64,000 nucleotides of DNA from Leucothrix pacifica (GCF_003172875.1 NZ_QGKM01000023.1:62001-126000); one strand, 5' to 3'; shown: positions 23,603-34,646, counted from the stretch's first letter. The notes: generated from the letters alone by a model not told the origin. Numbers and translations: made by a program.

Positions 23603-24554
23603 CGCCTGACTCTCCCATCAAAACCGCGAGCAGCTCTTTCATATCATCAGGCATTTCGGCCTCAACACTTAAAGGCTCACCAGTGATTGGATGGTCAAGG
23701 CTTAACCTGGCCGCATGTAATGCTTGTCTTGGAAACTGTCTCAACGCATTACACTTAGCCTCCCCTAAACCACTGGGAATTCTGAGTCGGCCACCATAGG
23801 TCTTATCACCCACTAATGGGTGATGCTTCCAACTAAAATGCACACGAATCTGGTGCGTTCGACCTGTTTCCAGATGCACCCTGAGCAAAGTGTGCTTATC
23901 CATACGTTCTTCGATACGGTAGTGCGTAATCGCATGCTTGCCACCCTCTTCCAGCACCGTCATTTTCTTACGATCCCGAGCATGACGACCAATATTCCCT
24001 TCAATAGTGCCACCAGAAATTAGCTCACCACAGACCAGCGCCTGATATTCCCGGCTGATCTCGCGCTCCTGTAGTGCTTCAACCAAGGCATGATGGGCTT
24101 TTAAATCTTTAGCGACCATCATCAGTCCCGTCGTATCTTTATCAAGGCGATGGACAATACCTGCACGTGGCAACTCATTCTGATGATCATTATGTGCCAA
24201 TAAGGCATTCATCAATGTACCGCTCCAGTTTCCGGCGGCAGGGTGCACCACCAATCCAGCTGGTTTATTCAGAATCAGTAAATAGTCATCCTCATAGCGA
24301 ATATCCAGCGGGATGTTCTCGGGTTGAAAGTCAGAGCGCTGAATTGGCATGGCACGAATGACGATCGCTTCGCCTCCTCTGACTTTTTCTTTTGCCACCA
24401 TGACACGACCATCAATGGTAATATCACCGGCTTTTAGCCACTTCTGTAGTTGACTGCGCGAGTAGTCCGGGCAGAGATCGGCCAAAACCTTGTCAACACG
24501 CTGGTTGAAGCTGGATTCAGGGACAATGAGTTCAATAATTTCCACGTCTGACAT
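23595..24554 (-). CDS. rluD: 23S rRNA pseudouridine synthase RluD
   Basis: It makes pseudouridines in helix 69 of 23S rRNA (E. coli 1911/1915/1917). An S4 RNA-binding domain (RVDKVLADL..YSRSQLQKWLKAGDI) is followed by the catalytic core HRLDKDTTGLMMVA with the active aspartate, and LETGRTHQIRVHF. The length of 319 residues is near that of E. coli RluD. It is divergent from bamD, as in many gammaproteobacteria. Confidence 0.93.
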   Translation of the reverse strand: MSDVEIIELIVPESSFNQRVDKVLADLCPDYSRSQLQKWLKAGDITIDGRVMVAKEKVRGGEAIVIRAMPIQRSDFQPENIPLDIRYEDDYLLILNKPAGLVVHPAAGNWSGTLMNALLAHNDHQNELPRAGIVHRLDKDTTGLMMVAKDLKAHHALVEALQEREISREYQALVCGELISGGTIEGNIGRHARDRKKMTVLEEGGKHAITHYRIEERMDKHTLLRVHLETGRTHQIRVHFSWKHHPLVGDKTYGGRLRIPSGLGEAKCNALRQFPRQALHAARLSLDHPITGEPLSVEAEMPDDMKELLAVLMGESGDE

Positions 24555-24731
24555 TGATGGTCTATAATCACGTTGCTAGATAATGCAGGGATTATACGGC
24601 ATATCATCTCGTTCATGTCGTAATTCAGCGAGCATGCAGTGTATAATTGTTATTAAGGTTGACGGGGAGCTTGCAGTAATGTGTTTAGACAGTGTGTTCC
24701 CACCAATAATCATAAATATGAGTCACAAACT

Positions 24732-25514
24732 ATGAACCGATGGAAACTTTTGGCAGTAGCCTCTCTCGCCATTAGCCTCAGCGCTTGTTCTATGCTGAGT
24801 CAAAACAAGGAAGAAAAAGCAACAGCTGCTGTTGAGTCTAATGTCAGCGCTGAACAATTATTAAAGCAAGGTCGCGCAAGGGCTTCAGAAGGCAACTATG
24901 AAGCGGCTATCAAGCAGTTCGAAACGCTTGAAGCGCGCTATCCACTAGGTAAATATGCTGAGCAGGCTATGTTGGAGTCTGCATATGCTTATTATAAATT
25001 CGACGAGCCTGATACAGCGCTGGATACACTTGACCGTTTTATGCGGATGTACCCGCGCAGTTCACGTGTAGACTATGCGCTATACCTGCGCGGCTTGGTT
25101 AACTTCAATCGCGGCGGCAGCATATTAGACCGTGTATTCCCAAGAAGCTTTTCTGATCTGGACGGCGTGCGTAAGAAAGAAGCATTCCATGACTTCCAGA
25201 AGCTACTAACGCGTCATCCTAACAGTAAGTACGCACCAGATGCCGCCAAACGTGTTGGCTACCTTCGTAACTCTTTGGGTGCCAGCGAAGTGAATATTGC
25301 AAAATATTACATGAGGCGTGGTGCTTATTTGGCTGCCTTCAATCGTGCGGAATACACGATCAAAAATCATCAGGGTACGCCGGCGATTATTGGTGCATTG
25401 CAAGTTAAAATCTGTGCCGCTCGCGCATTGAAGCGTGAAAACTTAGCCAGTGACACGATGCGTGTATTAAAGCTGAACTTCCCTAAGCAAACTAATTTTA
25501 GCTGTAAGTTCTAA
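24732..25514 (+). CDS. bamD: Outer membrane assembly lipoprotein BamD
   Basis: BamD is the essential lipoprotein of the BAM complex that inserts beta-barrel proteins. The start at 24732 gives a proper lipoprotein signal with lipobox LSACS (cysteine near residue 19). TPR-like repeats follow (ASEGNYEAAIKQFETLEARYP; AYAYYKFDEPDTALDTLDRF). An upstream ATG at 24681 would place the signal inside the protein. A terminator follows the stop. Confidence 0.93.
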   Translation: MNRWKLLAVASLAISLSACSMLSQNKEEKATAAVESNVSAEQLLKQGRARASEGNYEAAIKQFETLEARYPLGKYAEQAMLESAYAYYKFDEPDTALDTLDRFMRMYPRSSRVDYALYLRGLVNFNRGGSILDRVFPRSFSDLDGVRKKEAFHDFQKLLTRHPNSKYAPDAAKRVGYLRNSLGASEVNIAKYYMRRGAYLAAFNRAEYTIKNHQGTPAIIGALQVKICAARALKRENLASDTMRVLKLNFPKQTNFSCKF

Positions 25515-25537
25515 GCACTACGGAATTGCGTGATAAC

Positions 25538-25569
25538 AAAAGGCCGCAAGTTAACGCTTGCGGCCTTTT
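25538..25569. terminator. Bidirectional terminator between bamD and radC
   Basis: AAAAGGCCGCAAG and CTTGCGGCCTTTT form a perfect 13-base stem around a six-base loop, with T-runs in both directions. Confidence 0.92.
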
Positions 25570-25574
25570 GGTTT

Positions 25575-26246
25575 TTATATATAACCACGCTCAGCGAAAG
25601 ACACCACTTCATCACCAATAATAAAGTGGTCCAACACCCTCACATCCACCATACCCAATGCATCTTTTAAACGATCAGTAATGCGGTGATCAGCCTGACT
25701 GGGCTCTGCAACACCCGAGGGATGGTTATGCGCAAAGATGGTAGCAGCGGCATTATGATGGATTGCGCGACGTATCACCTCTCGGGGGTGGACACTAGCG
25801 CTATCAATGGTTCCCCGGAACATTTCTTCATACTCAATCACCCGATGCTTGTTGTCCAAAAATAAACAGGCGAACACCTCATAGGGATACCCCCTGAGTC
25901 GATGACACAGATAACTGCGAACTGCATTCACATCAGTCAGTGCATCGCCCCGCTTTATATGCTCTTCCAGATAACGACGGCTCATTTCAACAACGGCTTT
26001 AAGTTGTACGAACTTTGCCTGCCCAAGACCTTTACTTTGACAAAATCGCGACTCGTCGGCGCTTAGTAGCTCACGTAAGCCACCGGCATCACACAGAATA
26101 TCCCGTGCTAAATCAACCGCACTTTTGCCCTTAATACCGGTTCTGAGGAAAATTGCTAACAACTCGGCATCACTCAAAAACTCGGGACCTCGTGCCAATA
26201 GTTTTTCGCGTGGTCTGTCTTCAACTGCCCAGTCTGTAATTGCCAT
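25575..26246 (-). CDS. radC: RadC family JAB-domain protein
   Basis: A 223-residue protein named for DNA repair, though its role is not settled. A helix-hairpin-helix-like N-terminus ([25 protein letters not shown]) precedes an MPN/JAB domain with metal motif [16 protein letters not shown]. The start at 26246 has AGGA upstream and matches the E. coli length. It is divergent from coaBC. Confidence 0.93.
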   Translation of the reverse strand: MAITDWAVEDRPREKLLARGPEFLSDAELLAIFLRTGIKGKSAVDLARDILCDAGGLRELLSADESRFCQSKGLGQAKFVQLKAVVEMSRRYLEEHIKRGDALTDVNAVRSYLCHRLRGYPYEVFACLFLDNKHRVIEYEEMFRGTIDSASVHPREVIRRAIHHNAAATIFAHNHPSGVAEPSQADHRITDRLKDALGMVDVRVLDHFIIGDEVVSFAERGYI

Positions 26247-26282
26247 AGAGTTATCCTGAATATTTTTTGTTATCATTTAATT

Positions 26283-27518
26283 ATGAACAAACTATCTTCT
26301 AAAAACATACTTGTAGGGATAAGTGGTGGCATTGCTGCTTATAAATCCGCCGAACTCATCCGTCTGTTTAAAAAAGCGGATGCCAATGTCAGGGTCTGTA
26401 TGACTAACGGTGCACAAGAATTTATTACTCCGCTGACTTTGCAGGCATTGTCGGGAAACCCTGTCCATTCAACGCTGCTAGACCCCGATGCTGAGGCTGG
26501 TATGGGTCATATCGAACTGGCTCGCTGGGCTGATTTATTAGTGATTGCACCAGCGACTGCCGATTTAATGGCCAGGATGCGTGCAGGCATGGCGGATGAT
26601 TTACTGACCACTTTAGTTTTGGCCAGCAATGCACCTGTGCACATTGCACCGGCGATGAATCAGCAGATGTGGGCCCATCCTGCGACGCAAGATAATGTTG
26701 CAGAGTTAGCTAAATACCATCACATTCATGGACCTGCGGCCGGTGAGCAAGCTTGCGGAGATGTAGGTTATGGGCGAATGCTGGAGCCACAAGAGATTGT
26801 GGATGCGGTGGTTGGCACACTCAACCAAACGATAAATACGAGTGACGTGGAGCAACAACTAGCGGGTAAGAGAGTATTAATTACTGCTGGCCCAACCCGT
26901 GAGCCACTCGACCCTGTGCGCTATCTGACTAACCGAAGCTCCGGTAAAATGGGCTATGCAATCGCAGAAGCTGCCGCGGCAATGGGCGCTGAAGTGGTGC
27001 TTGTCTCTGGCCCGACACAACTCTCGGTATCAGACCATATCAAACGGGTGGATATTGAAACGGCTGAGCAGATGTTGTCTGCGGTTACTTCAGAAGTGGA
27101 AAACTGCGATATATTTATCGCGGCAGCGGCTGTTGCTGATTATCGCTTAAAAGAAGTTGCGACAAAAAAGATGAAAAAGCAGGGTTCTGGACTACACTTG
27201 GAGCTAGAGCAAAATCCGGACATCCTGGCAACGACGAGCATTGCCAATCCTGATCTGTTCACCGTGGGCTTTGCCGCAGAAACCAATGACGTCATTGAAT
27301 ACGCCACTGGAAAGCTCAAACGCAAACAACTGAATATGATTGTTGCCAATCAGGTCGGCATTAATAAAGGCTTTGATAAAGACAGCAATCAAGTTGATAT
27401 TTTAACGGCAGATGGTGAACACATCACCCTACCAGAGATGAACAAAAAACAACTCGCATTCGACATACTGGACATTATTTGCCAGACCTATCACAAGGAA
27501 AAACCACACGCTTTATGA
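26283..27518 (+). CDS. coaBC: Bifunctional CoaBC (phosphopantothenoylcysteine synthase/decarboxylase)
   Basis: It carries two steps of coenzyme A synthesis. The N-terminal FMN decarboxylase (CoaC) has the PAMNQQMW motif and [10 protein letters not shown] substrate loop; the C-terminal synthetase (CoaB, from about residue 195) starts at [21 protein letters not shown]. The 411-residue length is normal. It overlaps dut by four bases. Confidence 0.96.
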   Translation: MNKLSSKNILVGISGGIAAYKSAELIRLFKKADANVRVCMTNGAQEFITPLTLQALSGNPVHSTLLDPDAEAGMGHIELARWADLLVIAPATADLMARMRAGMADDLLTTLVLASNAPVHIAPAMNQQMWAHPATQDNVAELAKYHHIHGPAAGEQACGDVGYGRMLEPQEIVDAVVGTLNQTINTSDVEQQLAGKRVLITAGPTREPLDPVRYLTNRSSGKMGYAIAEAAAAMGAEVVLVSGPTQLSVSDHIKRVDIETAEQMLSAVTSEVENCDIFIAAAAVADYRLKEVATKKMKKQGSGLHLELEQNPDILATTSIANPDLFTVGFAAETNDVIEYATGKLKRKQLNMIVANQVGINKGFDKDSNQVDILTADGEHITLPEMNKKQLAFDILDIICQTYHKEKPHAL

Positions 27519-27973
27519 CGCCTACAATTGACTACAAAATACTTGATCCGCGGATTGGTGACTCGATTCCTCTACCGACTTATGCTACTGATGGCTCTGC
27601 AGGTATGGACTTGCGAGCCTGTATTGATGCGGATTTAACCATCGAGCCGGGCCAAACCGAGTTAATCCCGACAGGATTAGCAATACATATTGCAGATCCC
27701 GGCATTGCAGCGACCATTTTGCCTCGCTCTGGCCTAGGTCATAAACACGGCTTGGTGTTGGGCAACTTAGTAGGCCTGATTGACTCTGACTATCAGGGCC
27801 AATTATTTATCTCTTGCTGGAACCGTAGTCAGAAAGCTTATACCGTTGAATCAGGTGACAGGATCGCACAGCTGGTATTTGTGCCAGTATTACAGGTCTC
27901 ATTAAATGCTGTGGACTCTTTTGATGGCAGCGAACGCGGAAGTGGCGGTTTTGGTCACTCAGGCAAACAATAA
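27515..27973 (+). CDS. dut: dUTP diphosphatase Dut
   Basis: It hydrolyses dUTP to dUMP and keeps uracil out of DNA. The five motifs of the trimeric family are seen: [37 protein letters not shown] and a C-terminal [10 protein letters not shown]. The start at 27515 overlaps the coaBC stop (ATGA) and gives 152 residues, the E. coli size. Confidence 0.96.
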   Translation: MTPTIDYKILDPRIGDSIPLPTYATDGSAGMDLRACIDADLTIEPGQTELIPTGLAIHIADPGIAATILPRSGLGHKHGLVLGNLVGLIDSDYQGQLFISCWNRSQKAYTVESGDRIAQLVFVPVLQVSLNAVDSFDGSERGSGGFGHSGKQ

Positions 27974-28050
27974 GCTCAACCGCATTACTAAAACAAATTA
28001 CAAAAATAAACCTAAGATAAAAAAGCCCTGACCCCCGTGGGAGTAACAAG

Positions 28051-29442
28051 ATGACAAGACCTATTCAAGCAGAGATTTTTCGTGCCTATGATATTCGTGG
28101 CAAAGTAAACGAAGAGTTTTTTCCACCAGACGCCTACGCTATCGGTCTGGTGATAGGTCACCGTGTGCTCGCAAGTGGTCGCACAACAATACTACTAGGG
28201 CGGGACGGTCGTTTAAGTAGTCCGGAAATAAAAAAACATCTACAGTCAGGCCTGTTAGCGTCTGGCTGTGATGTCATTGATCTGGGACTCACCCCAACAC
28301 CTGTCGCTTACTTTGCAATAAGCCACTTACAAGTGGTTGATGCCGTTATCGTCACCGCGAGTCATAACCCCGGTCATTACAACGGTATTAAAATGGTGAT
28401 TAATAACGCACCATTATCCAAGGAAGAAATTCAAGACATCTACAGTTCCATCCACGAACAACAATTTGGTGTTGCAGAGCAAGTCGGTGAACTCTCTCAG
28501 TTTGACACCATTCTGGAGGATTACACTGCAGCCGTGGTGGGCAATGTAACTCTGAAAAAGTCAATGAAGATTGCAATTGATTGTGGCAATGGTGTGACCT
28601 CATTACTGGCTGAGACCTTATTTAAACAATTGGGTTGTGACGTAACACCACTGTTTTGTGAACTCGACGGGCACTTCCCTAACCATTCACCTGATCCGAC
28701 AGAGCCAAAAAATTTAATCGCTCTGCAAGAATTAGTGATTCGTGAAAAGCTGGATCTTGGTATTGCCTTTGATGGCGACGGCGACCGGGTCATTGCCGTC
28801 GATGGCAATGGTAAAATACTCTGGCCTGACCGGATTATGATTCTGCTGGCACAACAAATCCTTCAGCAACAACCTAAAGCTGTTGTGGTGTGTGATGTAA
28901 AGTGCAGCTACCTACTCAGTAAAGCCGTACAAGATGCTGGTGGGCAGATCTCATTATGTCCAACAGGTCATTCACACCTGAAGAAACAGGTACGTGAACT
29001 TGATTCTCCTCTTGGTGGCGAATTCAGTGGTCATATTATCTTAAGAGACCGTTGGTCGAACTTTGACGATGGCTTATATGCAGCCGCCCGTTTGTTAGAA
29101 ACACTCTCTGAGAATGAGAAAAGTTGTACTGAGGTATTTTCCGGACTCCCGGAAAACCACAGTACACCAGAGTATCGGCTAAGTCTTGCCAATGCAGCCG
29201 CAGCACAAACCTTACTTGGCACACTCATTCGTGACGCTGACTTTGAAGATGCTAAACCCTGTTTTATTGATGGTATGCGGGTTGATTACTCTGATGGCTG
29301 GGGACTGATGCGCGCGTCCAATACGAGTGCTGATTTAACATTTCGCTTCGAAGCTGCCACCGCACAACGCCTGGAAGCCATCAAACGGCCATTCCGTCAT
29401 TTATTGAAACAAGCCGGAATAAAAGCTGATTTGCCCTTCTGA
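28051..29442 (+). CDS. Phosphomannomutase/phosphoglucomutase (AlgC-like)
   Basis: A 463-residue phosphohexomutase that makes mannose-1-phosphate or glucose-1-phosphate for surface polysaccharides. The active serine lies in TASHNPGHYNGIKM, the metal loop is AFDGDGDRV, sugar-binding GGEFSGHI, and the phosphate site is near the C-terminus (MRASNTSADLTFRFEA). The dut-algC-argB order is common in gammaproteobacteria, which favours AlgC over other mutases. Confidence 0.9.
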   Translation: MTRPIQAEIFRAYDIRGKVNEEFFPPDAYAIGLVIGHRVLASGRTTILLGRDGRLSSPEIKKHLQSGLLASGCDVIDLGLTPTPVAYFAISHLQVVDAVIVTASHNPGHYNGIKMVINNAPLSKEEIQDIYSSIHEQQFGVAEQVGELSQFDTILEDYTAAVVGNVTLKKSMKIAIDCGNGVTSLLAETLFKQLGCDVTPLFCELDGHFPNHSPDPTEPKNLIALQELVIREKLDLGIAFDGDGDRVIAVDGNGKILWPDRIMILLAQQILQQQPKAVVVCDVKCSYLLSKAVQDAGGQISLCPTGHSHLKKQVRELDSPLGGEFSGHIILRDRWSNFDDGLYAAARLLETLSENEKSCTEVFSGLPENHSTPEYRLSLANAAAAQTLLGTLIRDADFEDAKPCFIDGMRVDYSDGWGLMRASNTSADLTFRFEAATAQRLEAIKRPFRHLLKQAGIKADLPF

Positions 29443-29449
29443 TTGTTCC

Positions 29450-30376
<927 letters not shown>

Positions 30377-30386
30377 AACCATAAGC

Positions 30387-30674
30387 TTAAATGGCCTGTT
30401 CAACAACGTCGTTTGTTGATTCTGGCATTTGCTGAAGTGGAATCACCTCATCAGCAGATGGCGGCAAATGCCATTGGCCATCTCTTAACTCAAATTTACC
30501 GATATCGTCATTCCAGACAAGACGGTAATTATAAAACTGTGGATTTGAGATCCTGTCGGTCTCGTGAGCATTCACGACGTATACATGCTTTGCATTGAGC
30601 ATGTAGTTAGCACCAGCATAAACAATACCCGGCACAGCAATTAAGAATGCCAGATATAACATAATCTTCTTCAT
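30387..30674 (-). CDS. Small exported or anchored protein (95 aa), unknown
   Basis: Unrecognised. The N-terminal helix KKIMLYLAFLIAVPGIVYAG is a signal peptide or membrane anchor with possible cleavage after VYA. The rest is polar (YRLVWNDDIGKFELRDGQWHL). The start at 30674 has AGGAG upstream and overlaps the stop of the methyltransferase gene (ATGA), so the two are translationally coupled. Confidence 0.65.
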   Translation of the reverse strand: MKKIMLYLAFLIAVPGIVYAGANYMLNAKHVYVVNAHETDRISNPQFYNYRLVWNDDIGKFELRDGQWHLPPSADEVIPLQQMPESTNDVVEQAI

Positions 30675-31126
30675 AGCCATCTCCTAACGCGGTGTTTATA
30701 GTCTAAGTACGATTGTCCAAATTTCTTAGTCAACGTTTGTTCTTCCGGGATAATCTGCTGAGTTGTCACCAATACAACAAACAACGGTAATCCCACTACT
30801 ACTGATACGCTGCCAAACCAAATCGAGATGCCGGCAAGCACTAATAACATCCCTAAATACATCGGATTTCGTGTGTACTTGTACAAACCAGTCTCTACAA
30901 TACTTTGCGAATTATCCGGTCGTAAGGGGTTGACGGTAGTTTTTGCCTTCCAAAACAAAGCAACAGCTAACAAGTCAATACATAAGCCCACGCCAATAAG
31001 TACAAATCCCAACTTATTCCAAGGCTCAACAAGCCATTGATAAACCGGAAAATAGTGATGTAGCAACCACATGATGGCAGCAACAGACAATGCGTACACT
31101 GGTGGTGGTATCTTAAGTTTTAACAT
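30671..31126 (-). CDS. ICMT/PEMT-type membrane methyltransferase family protein
   Basis: A 151-residue integral membrane protein of the isoprenylcysteine carboxyl methyltransferase/phospholipid methyltransferase superfamily. It has four or five membrane segments. The cofactor-binding region is seen as GLYKYTRNPMYLGMLLV, then PEEQTLTKKFGQSYLDYKHRVRRWL near the C-terminus. The natural substrate in bacteria is unknown. It is coupled to the small exported protein downstream. Confidence 0.82.
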   Translation of the reverse strand: MLKLKIPPPVYALSVAAIMWLLHHYFPVYQWLVEPWNKLGFVLIGVGLCIDLLAVALFWKAKTTVNPLRPDNSQSIVETGLYKYTRNPMYLGMLLVLAGISIWFGSVSVVVGLPLFVVLVTTQQIIPEEQTLTKKFGQSYLDYKHRVRRWL

Positions 31127-31472
31127 GTCAGCCCTATACTCGTTCTATATGGTCAGACCACGCTTATAAACATTTGTTCACGTGACATACTGGCAGCTAA
31201 ACGCTAGCTAGCCAATCATCATTACAAATATTTACATTGTAAAATCGGCTCACCTGGTGTCAGCAAGCAGATCGTGGAATGCTCGTTATGTGTATTTTCG
31301 TCATTAGATTGTGACAGTTTTGACGGCTACAATAAAAACACCGTCGGTCAGCTTCACGATAAATGAACAATATTAAATATTTCATGGGCTGACCATGGCG
31401 TAGCAATGGTTTAGACTTCGTTTGTAAAATCTACAGTTCCATATCCTCTAACCCATAACTCAAGTTTAATCT
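31127..31472. other. Intergenic region before dsbB
   Basis: No gene is visible in 346 bases. A long-range inverted repeat lies at 31346-31394: GGTCAGC and GCTGACC enclose a second pair AATGAA/TTTCAT. It may form a structured 5' leader. No clear promoter could be picked. Confidence 0.5.
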
Positions 31473-31970
31473 ATGAACGCCCAACCTTCTATACGCTTAC
31501 CCTTTTTCATCGGCTTTATTCTGTGTCTGTTGATGCTTGGATTTGCCTTATTCAGCCAGCATTACTTAGGCCTTGAGCCTTGCCCGCTGTGTATTTTTCA
31601 ACGAGTCGCTGTGATGGCACTCGGTTTGGTCTTTCTGTTGGGCGCACTGCATAACCCGGCGACCAGCTTCGGCCGTCGTGCCTACGGACAGTTAGTCATT
31701 CTTGCTGCACTTTGTGGCGCAGCCATCTCCGGTCGTCACTCTTGGTTGCAGCACTTACCACCGGAAAAAGTCCCTGAGTGCGGACCTGGCCTCTCATACT
31801 GGTTGGATAATTTACCAATCACCTCAGTGTTCAACAAAGTATTTGCAGGCTCTGGCGAGTGTGCTGAAGTTGAATGGTCACTGTTTGGTTTGAGTATGCC
31901 GGAGTGGGTTCTGATTACATTTGTCGTATTTGCGCTTTACGGACTCAAAGTACTCATCAAAGGCCGCTAA
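31473..31970 (+). CDS. dsbB: Disulfide bond formation protein DsbB
   Basis: DsbB is an inner-membrane protein that reoxidises DsbA and passes electrons to quinone. It has four membrane segments, the first cysteine pair in EPCPLCIFQR, and the second pair as Cys in VPECGPGLSYW and GSGECAEVEW. The 165-residue length is normal. dsbA is not in this window. Confidence 0.94.
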   Translation: MNAQPSIRLPFFIGFILCLLMLGFALFSQHYLGLEPCPLCIFQRVAVMALGLVFLLGALHNPATSFGRRAYGQLVILAALCGAAISGRHSWLQHLPPEKVPECGPGLSYWLDNLPITSVFNKVFAGSGECAEVEWSLFGLSMPEWVLITFVVFALYGLKVLIKGR

Positions 31971-32017
31971 CTAGTGATACAATTGCCCCATTCGGTTTGA
32001 CTTAAGAGGAAAATACC

Positions 32018-32365
32018 ATGGATGTCATGGATAGAATTAAAAGTGCAGTAGACGAGAACCCGGTAATCATCTTTATGAAAGGCTCTCCAAAGCTGCCTCA
32101 GTGCGGTTTTTCTAGCCGTACCGCTCAGGCCTTAATGGCGTGTGGTGAAGAGTTTGCTTATGTTGATGTGATCCAAGATCCTGAAATCTTTCAGAATCTT
32201 CCACGTTTTGCTGACTGGCCAACATTCCCGCAGGTTTATGTTGCTGGCGAACTAATTGGCGGCTGCGACATCACTTTGGAAATGTTTGAAAGTGGTGAGC
32301 TACCAAAGATGATTAAAGAAGCGCGTACAGCTGCAGGCTTAGAAATTAACGAGCAAAGCGCATAA
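32018..32365 (+). CDS. grxD: Monothiol glutaredoxin GrxD
   Basis: A Grx4-type protein of 115 residues that carries [2Fe-2S] clusters with glutathione. The monothiol motif is in KLPQCGFSSRTAQAL, with WPTFPQVYVAGELIGGCDI as the glutathione-binding part. AGAGGAAAATACC precedes the ATG at 32018. A terminator follows. Confidence 0.95.
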   Translation: MDVMDRIKSAVDENPVIIFMKGSPKLPQCGFSSRTAQALMACGEEFAYVDVIQDPEIFQNLPRFADWPTFPQVYVAGELIGGCDITLEMFESGELPKMIKEARTAAGLEINEQSA

Positions 32366-32396
32366 TACGCCTGGCTTGATTGGTTCGTGAGTCTCT

Positions 32397-32424
32397 AAAG
32401 CCTCGTTTTTTACGGGGCTTTTTC
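32397..32424 (+). terminator. Intrinsic terminator after grxD
   Basis: AAGCCTCG, a short T-rich loop, then CGGGGCTTTTTC. The stem has one G-T pair and ends in a T-run. Confidence 0.8.
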
Positions 32425-32549
32425 TTGCCTGAAAATAATTTACTGCAAGCAGCGCACTACTGCTAAGTTGCACAAAATCTGCAAATTCTCCTCATCACTC
32501 TACAACATCTGATCCATAAACTACTCCTATTCATTCACAGGAGAGCCTC

Positions 32550-34187
32550 ATGGAAATAATTTTCTCAATATTTGCACTGGTCGTGTTAGCCGCAATCGGC
32601 GTCGGCAGTGTCATGGTGTTACTTTTTTTCGCCCGCAAAATGGGACTGATTTCACCCCAAACGGCTACTCCGGCCAAAACGGAAGCATCGGGTGATTGGC
32701 AAGCAACTGAAACCAGCCCGAGTCAAGGATTTCAGCTACCAAAGCTAAAAGGCATCAGTCAGTCTCTGATTACCCGGTTTGTTTTAGTTGCAATCCTCAG
32801 TCTGCTGATGAACATCCCTCTCAATATGGTTGAGAGTGTGGTGCGCGAACGCGGCCAGCTTTACAACTCTGTTTTAAACAGTATCGCTAGCACCTGGGGT
32901 AAGCAACAACGATTATCCGGCCCTACACTACTCATCCCCTATACCGAGAAATTCGTTACTGAAAACACACTGACGGATAAAGATGGTAACGAGCGCAAAG
33001 TCAATAAAACCAGCTACAAACAACGCACCGCTATCGTGCTGCCTGAGAGTCTGGACATTAACAGTGATCTGAAAGGTCATGAGCGTACGCGTGGTATCTA
33101 CAAGTCACTGGTTTACAGTGCAGACTTATCACTCAAAGGTCATTTTAAACGACCGGATATCGAATCTTTATCCAACTATATTGATGAGATTCACTGGGAG
33201 AAGGCCTGGGTTGCGCTGGGAGTGTCCGACACCAGAGCAATCAACAAAGTGTCAGCCCTGCGCTGGTCGGATCAACGTCTGGATTTTGAACCGGGCACCC
33301 GTGTCACTTCGCTGATTCAACAGGGCTTTCATGCCCCTCTCAGCATAGACAAGACTCAATCACGCTTTGAGTACTCACTGGATCTTAATATAAACGGCAG
33401 CAGTGGATTCTACTTTGAGCCTTTTGCCAAGACGACCGATGTAAAAATCACGTCTGATTGGCCACATCCGAGCTTTCAGGGCAGCGTTTTACCGACAGAA
33501 CGAAGCATTACTGACAATGGCTTTGAGGCACATTGGTCGATTCCGCATTTAGCCAGAAACTTTCCTCAGATGTGGATTGTTGAGACTCAGCAATTTAATG
33601 TGCATGAGTTTAGTGCCGGTGTGAATTTATTCGAGCCAATCTCACTATACTCACAAATTACCCGCACGATTAAATACGGCATTCTGTTTATTGCACTGAC
33701 CTATATTACCTTTGTGATTTTTGAGCTTGGTATTCAGAAGCGCTTGCATATCGTGCAATACGGCGTGATTGGTTTAGCACTAACAATGTTCTACCTGAGC
33801 TTGCTTTCACTGGCAGAGCATATTGATTTTATGCGCGCATATATTGCCGCAGCAGCTCTGATCAGCATTATGATTAGTCTCTATGCCTACTCTGCCGTAC
33901 GTAGTTTATCCAGAGCCGGACTGGTGTTTGTATTACTCAGTGGTTTGTACTTCATTCTGTACTCATTGCTAAAGCTGGAAGATTACGCCTTACTGGTGGG
34001 AACAGGACTATTATTATTAATTCTCGCTGTCGTGATGTATTTCACCCGCCACATTGGTAACGATAAAGACGCCTCTGAGAACCCTGTAACTCCTGAAGTT
34101 GATACCCAAAGCATCGATAGTGACGCGAACAGCAGTGATCATTCACCCAAGGAAAACAGACTGGACACTCCAGACTCTCTCGGTTAA
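32550..34187 (+). CDS. creD: CreD family inner membrane protein with N-terminal extension
   Basis: CreD proteins affect envelope integrity and sensitivity to colicins or beta-lactams; the mechanism is unclear. The family core begins near residue 75 (QSLITRFVLVAILSLLMNIP; GPTLLIPYTEKF), with a large periplasmic domain and about six C-terminal membrane segments from residue 370. The first 28 residues form an extra membrane helix followed by a polar linker, and a 40-residue acidic tail ends the protein, so at 545 residues it is longer than E. coli CreD (about 450). CACAGGAG precedes the ATG. creBC is not nearby. Confidence 0.85.
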   Translation: MEIIFSIFALVVLAAIGVGSVMVLLFFARKMGLISPQTATPAKTEASGDWQATETSPSQGFQLPKLKGISQSLITRFVLVAILSLLMNIPLNMVESVVRERGQLYNSVLNSIASTWGKQQRLSGPTLLIPYTEKFVTENTLTDKDGNERKVNKTSYKQRTAIVLPESLDINSDLKGHERTRGIYKSLVYSADLSLKGHFKRPDIESLSNYIDEIHWEKAWVALGVSDTRAINKVSALRWSDQRLDFEPGTRVTSLIQQGFHAPLSIDKTQSRFEYSLDLNINGSSGFYFEPFAKTTDVKITSDWPHPSFQGSVLPTERSITDNGFEAHWSIPHLARNFPQMWIVETQQFNVHEFSAGVNLFEPISLYSQITRTIKYGILFIALTYITFVIFELGIQKRLHIVQYGVIGLALTMFYLSLLSLAEHIDFMRAYIAAAALISIMISLYAYSAVRSLSRAGLVFVLLSGLYFILYSLLKLEDYALLVGTGLLLLILAVVMYFTRHIGNDKDASENPVTPEVDTQSIDSDANSSDHSPKENRLDTPDSLG

Positions 34188-34190
34188 CCA

Positions 34191-34631
34191 CTAGGCGAAA
34201 GCCATACGCACTCTTACCCGCAGTCGGCGATGGGTATTCGCATCCAAGCTGTCTGCGGGGAGTATCACAACAAAACTCCCCGTAGGTCCTTTGAAGTTCA
34301 GCACTATCAACAACGGACTGACAAAGCTAGTTGGTAGCAAGTCGACTAGGTGCCACTTCTCACCAGCTAACACAGCCCACTGCTTCTCAGCATCTTGATT
34401 GATTTCCAGGACTGACTTGGCTAACGATTGCCAATAGTGCAACTTAAGATAATAAGCAGCGACCAAACCGAGCATACAAACCGGTAAGCAGAGCCAGAAC
34501 CAAGCTAATGGTGTAAAGAAAACCACTGTTGCTGCAATTAATAACAACGGCATCACAATTAATAAGACAACACCTAAACTGCCTTTGATATCCAAACGCA
34601 ATGGTGCAGTAAACGGTGATTCTAAAATCAT
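34191..34631 (-). CDS. YgfX-family membrane protein (CptA-like)
   Basis: A 146-residue protein with two N-terminal membrane segments (about 18-39 and 43-62) and a soluble C-domain. The closing pattern LPADSLDANTHRRLRVRVRM and the W-H-L region match YgfX/CptA proteins, usually encoded with SdhE (YgfY/CptB). Proposed roles are a toxin acting on FtsZ/MreB or a membrane partner of SdhE. No sdhE gene lies beside it here; it follows selU. Confidence 0.7.
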   Translation of the reverse strand: MILESPFTAPLRLDIKGSLGVVLLIVMPLLLIAATVVFFTPLAWFWLCLPVCMLGLVAAYYLKLHYWQSLAKSVLEINQDAEKQWAVLAGEKWHLVDLLPTSFVSPLLIVLNFKGPTGSFVVILPADSLDANTHRRLRVRVRMAFA

Positions 34632-34646
34632 GGTGAAGCGTGTGAG

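Noticed and set aside
24642-24647. TATAAT upstream of bamD as its promoter
   Set aside because: A matching -35 is not visible, so the site alone is too weak to report as a feature.
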